Position numbers and translations under genes: made by a program. A stretch of 64,000 nt of DNA from Streptomyces ferrugineus (GTDB lineage Bacteria; Actinomycetota; Actinomycetes; Streptomycetales; Streptomycetaceae). The number at the start of each line of letters is the position of its first letter. Position 1 is the stretch's first letter. Where the stretch lies: positions 4,402,001-4,466,000 of the forward strand of contig NZ_CP063373.1 of the NCBI RefSeq assembly GCF_015160855.1, written 5' to 3'. The notes below the pieces were generated by a model. It saw nothing but the letters and a program-made list of their open reading frames with translations, made no database searches and had not been told where the DNA came from. Of the stretch, positions 62,080 to 64,000 are shown one piece after another.

Positions 62080-62747
62080 CACCAGTACGGTCCTCGCCAC
62101 GTCGAGTTGCGGGAGCGCCCGAACGCCGGCCAGCTCTCCGCGCTGGCCGCCGCCAACCCCTGCCTGCCGGAGCGCACCGCACTGGCGGGGCTGCGTGACG
62201 ATGCGCGCACCCTGGTTGAGGTGATCGAGGGCTTCCCGGCCCTGCGCGGCTCCCTGGACTGGCCGGCCCTCCTCGACCTGCTCACCCCGCTGCGCCCCGC
62301 CACTACTCGATCTCCTCCTCGCCCGCCGCCGACCCCGGCGACACTGTGTACACCCGCGTCCAGCCGTGCCGGGAGGCCTTCCGGATCGACACCGGCACGC
62401 CCGTCGTCATGGTCGCCTCGGGCACCGGCCGCGCCCCGTTCCGCGGCGCGATCGCCGGCCGTACGGCAGCGCTCGCAGTCGGCGCCGAACTGCCCCCGGC
62501 CCTGTGCTACTTCGGCTGTGACGCCCCCGACGCCGACTTCCTGCACGCCGAGGAACTGCGTGCCGCCGAGGCCGACGACGTCCGGGAGCTGCTCGCCGTC
62601 GGCGCCCGGATGGCACCGGGCGTGCGGGAGGCCTTCCGCACGCGGTACCGCGAGAGCGCGCCGGGCGCCGACGACGCGGCGGCCGAGCGCCGGCTGGGCG
62701 GCCTGATCGCGGGCGGCCGCTATGTGGAGGACGTCCACGCGGCGTAG
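62080..62747 (+). pseudogene. CYP102-type P450 reductase (FAD/NADPH domain) remnant
   Basis: Ordered fragments of the reductase half of a P450-reductase fusion are visible. RHVELRERPNAGQLSALAAA, PCLPERTALAGL and FPALRGSLDWPALLDLLTP lie in one frame. Then RHYSISSSPAADPGD, VVMVASGTGRAPFRGAIAGR, ALCYFGCDAPDADFLHAEEL, APGVREAFRTRYRE and GRYVEDV lie in another. The shift is near 62298 (CGCCACTACTCG is the FAD-binding RHYS). Two expected segments, between YTR and VQPCREAFRI and between EELRAAE and ADDVRELL, including the VCGDG motif, are deleted. The haem and FMN domains are absent. It is a dead gene. Confidence 0.7.
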
Positions 62748-62806
62748 GTCACAATGGGAGGCGGTTCGAACGCGGCGGGGGACAGGGCTGATCCGGAGGG
62801 AGCCGC

Positions 62807-64000
62807 ATGGCGGGGCGTAACGGGCGCACGGTACGGGACCTCAGGCGGGGCAACCGTACCGCCGTACTGCAGCGCCTCTACTTCGACGGCCCCCTCAGCC
62901 GTTTCGAACTGGGCCCGGCGACCGGCCTCAGCTCCGGCTCCGTCAGCAACGTCGTCGCCGAGCTGATCGCCGACGGACTGGTCGAGGAGGCCGGCAGCGT
63001 CGACTCCGACGGCGGCCGGCCCCGCATCCTGCTGCGCGTCGCGCCCGGCAGCGGCCACATGATCGGCGTCGACGTCGGCGAGACCCGGGTCAGGACCGGC
63101 CTGTTCGACCTGACCCTCACCGAACTCGCCCGCGCCGAACGGCCGCTGGAGCATCAGCGGTACGAGGTGGAGGGCATCGTCGGCCAAGTGCGCGACGGCA
63201 TCGCCGAGGTGCTCACCGAGGCCGGCGTCGGACCCGGGCGGCTGCTGGGCGTCGGCATCGGCGTCCCCGGGATAGTCGAGGACTCCGGCGCGCTCGGGGC
63301 GGTCGTACACGGGCAGACGATCGGCTGGGACGCCGTACCGCTGGAGAAGCTGCTGCGCGACGGCTCCCCCCTCCCGGACGGCGTCCCGTACTTCATCGAC
63401 AACGGCGCCCGCACCCTCGGCCAGGCCGAGATGTGGTTCGGCGGCGGACGGGGCGCCCGCAACGCGGTTGTCGTGCTCTTCGGCTCCGGCGTCGGCGCCT
63501 GCCTGGTCACCCCCGAGGTGGAGCACGGGCGGGCCGTCGAGTGGGGGCATCTGACGGTACGGGTCAGGGGGCGCCGCTGCCGCTGCGGTGCGCTCGGCTG
63601 CCTGGAGGCGTACGCGGGCGCCGAGTCGCTGCTCGACCGCTGGCGCCTGGAGGGCGGGCGCGCGCCGGAGGGAGCCGACGAGGAGACGGCGCTGACGGCG
63701 ATGCTGGCCGGCGCCTATCCGGCCGAGGGCCGGGAGGCCGACCAGGCGGCGCTCGGCGTACTGGAGGAGACCGCCGAGTACGTGGGCGCCGGCCTGTCCG
63801 ACCTGATCAACCTCTTCCAGCCCGAACGCATCCTGATCGGCGGCTGGGCCGGTCTCCAGCTCGGCGCCCGCTTCCTGCCCGCCGTACGGCGGCACGCGGC
63901 CGCGTACGCCCTGCGGCATCCGGCGCACAAGGTCACCATCGACCTGGGCCGGCTCGGCCCGGACGCGGTCACCGTCGGGGCGGCGATCCTGCCGCTGGCC
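62807..64000 (+). CDS. ROK-family transcriptional regulator (3' end outside window)
   Basis: At least 398 residues from ATG 62807 with GGAGGG six bases upstream; there is no stop in the window. The N-terminal winged HTH (about 8-60) contains GNRTAVLQRLYFDGPLSRFE and SSGSVSNVVAELIADGLV. The ROK sugar-kinase-like part follows: GVDVGETRVRTGLF, the ROK zinc motif CRCGALGCLEAY near residue 260, and NLFQPERILIGGWAG. ROK repressors of this NagC/XylR type respond to sugars or sugar phosphates. No sugar genes are visible on this side, so its target is probably beyond the window. Confidence 0.9.
   Translation, partial: MAGRNGRTVRDLRRGNRTAVLQRLYFDGPLSRFELGPATGLSSGSVSNVVAELIADGLVEEAGSVDSDGGRPRILLRVAPGSGHMIGVDVGETRVRTGLFDLTLTELARAERPLEHQRYEVEGIVGQVRDGIAEVLTEAGVGPGRLLGVGIGVPGIVEDSGALGAVVHGQTIGWDAVPLEKLLRDGSPLPDGVPYFIDNGARTLGQAEMWFGGGRGARNAVVVLFGSGVGACLVTPEVEHGRAVEWGHLTVRVRGRRCRCGALGCLEAYAGAESLLDRWRLEGGRAPEGADEETALTAMLAGAYPAEGREADQAALGVLEETAEYVGAGLSDLINLFQPERILIGGWAGLQLGARFLPAVRRHAAAYALRHPAHKVTIDLGRLGPDAVTVGAAILPLA

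Noticed and set aside
61740..62738. A 332-codon minus-strand frame across the reductase remnant
   Set aside because: No RBS or recognisable motif, and the plus strand carries clear P450-reductase fragments. Treated as a shadow.
62752..62790. A GGTTCGAAC sequence resembling a tRNA T-loop, considered as a tRNA or attachment site for the nearby mobile remnants
   Set aside because: No acceptor stem, anticodon arm or CCA context can be formed around it.

Overview
The window is high-GC actinobacterial chromosomal DNA and almost certainly Streptomyces. The supporting signs are strong G/C at third codon positions, frequent GTG/TTG starts, many 4-nt ATGA/GTGA gene overlaps, twin-arginine and lipoprotein leaders, Streptomyces-type families (DUF5999, DUF2470, DUF3626, ECF41, FBP zinc finger) and recognisable Zur and iron (DmdR/IdeR-type) boxes. 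No rRNA, tRNA or CRISPR array is visible.

Layout. 0-4.9 kb: the end of a complex I operon (nuoK partial, nuoL, nuoM, nuoN). 4.9-6 kb: two decayed genes (metallophosphoesterase, TetR) around a tiny membrane ORF. 6.2-11.8 kb: an SRAP (HMCES/YedK) protein, a Zur-box zinc ABC importer and a P1B-4 metal efflux ATPase behind an SmtB-like operator. 12.1-18.6 kb: a minus-strand beta-galactoside unit (MFS, two GH35 enzymes, LacI regulator) with a perfect 18-bp operator. 18.7-28.6 kb: a DauR-like regulator with a PLP dehydratase, a cupin, an MDR oxidoreductase, a MoxR/VWA pair, an FtsX-type ABC exporter and a DAO-Rieske oxidoreductase.

28.6-44.2 kb is the metabolic centrepiece: a divergent L-rhamnose regulon. 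The minus arm (rhaI-rhaEW-rhaB-lutA-lutB-lutC) takes rhamnose to DHAP plus lactate and then pyruvate. The plus arm (rhaT-rhaP-rhaQ-rhaS-rhaM, a secreted beta-propeller protein and a LacI regulator) imports and epimerises the sugar and probably helps release it from polymers. The divergent promoter region carries palindromic operators. Near-identical copies of a dispersed repeat lie in opposite orientation just upstream of rhaEW and rhaS.

44.3-57 kb holds assorted housekeeping and accessory genes: an aminopeptidase, a PIG-L deacetylase, an ECF41 sigma factor whose 3' end is invaded by a 183-bp MITE-like palindrome, a Cys-rich/pentapeptide fusion, a lipase, an iron-boxed DUF2470 gene, a lactonase, a FUSC protein, a secreted erythromycin-esterase homologue, an FBP protein and DUF3626. 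57-62.8 kb is a graveyard of a LuxR fragment, two broken integrase genes with a helper remnant, a CYP102-type reductase remnant and a frameshifted DinB gene. Inside it sits an intact pair of unrecognised membrane proteins. The window ends inside a ROK-family regulator.

The most interesting points are the integrated rhamnose-to-pyruvate regulon with its secreted propeller protein, the MITE-like insertion in the sigma gene, and the unknown membrane pair stranded between integrase remnants. Functions are assigned from remembered family features, with no database search.
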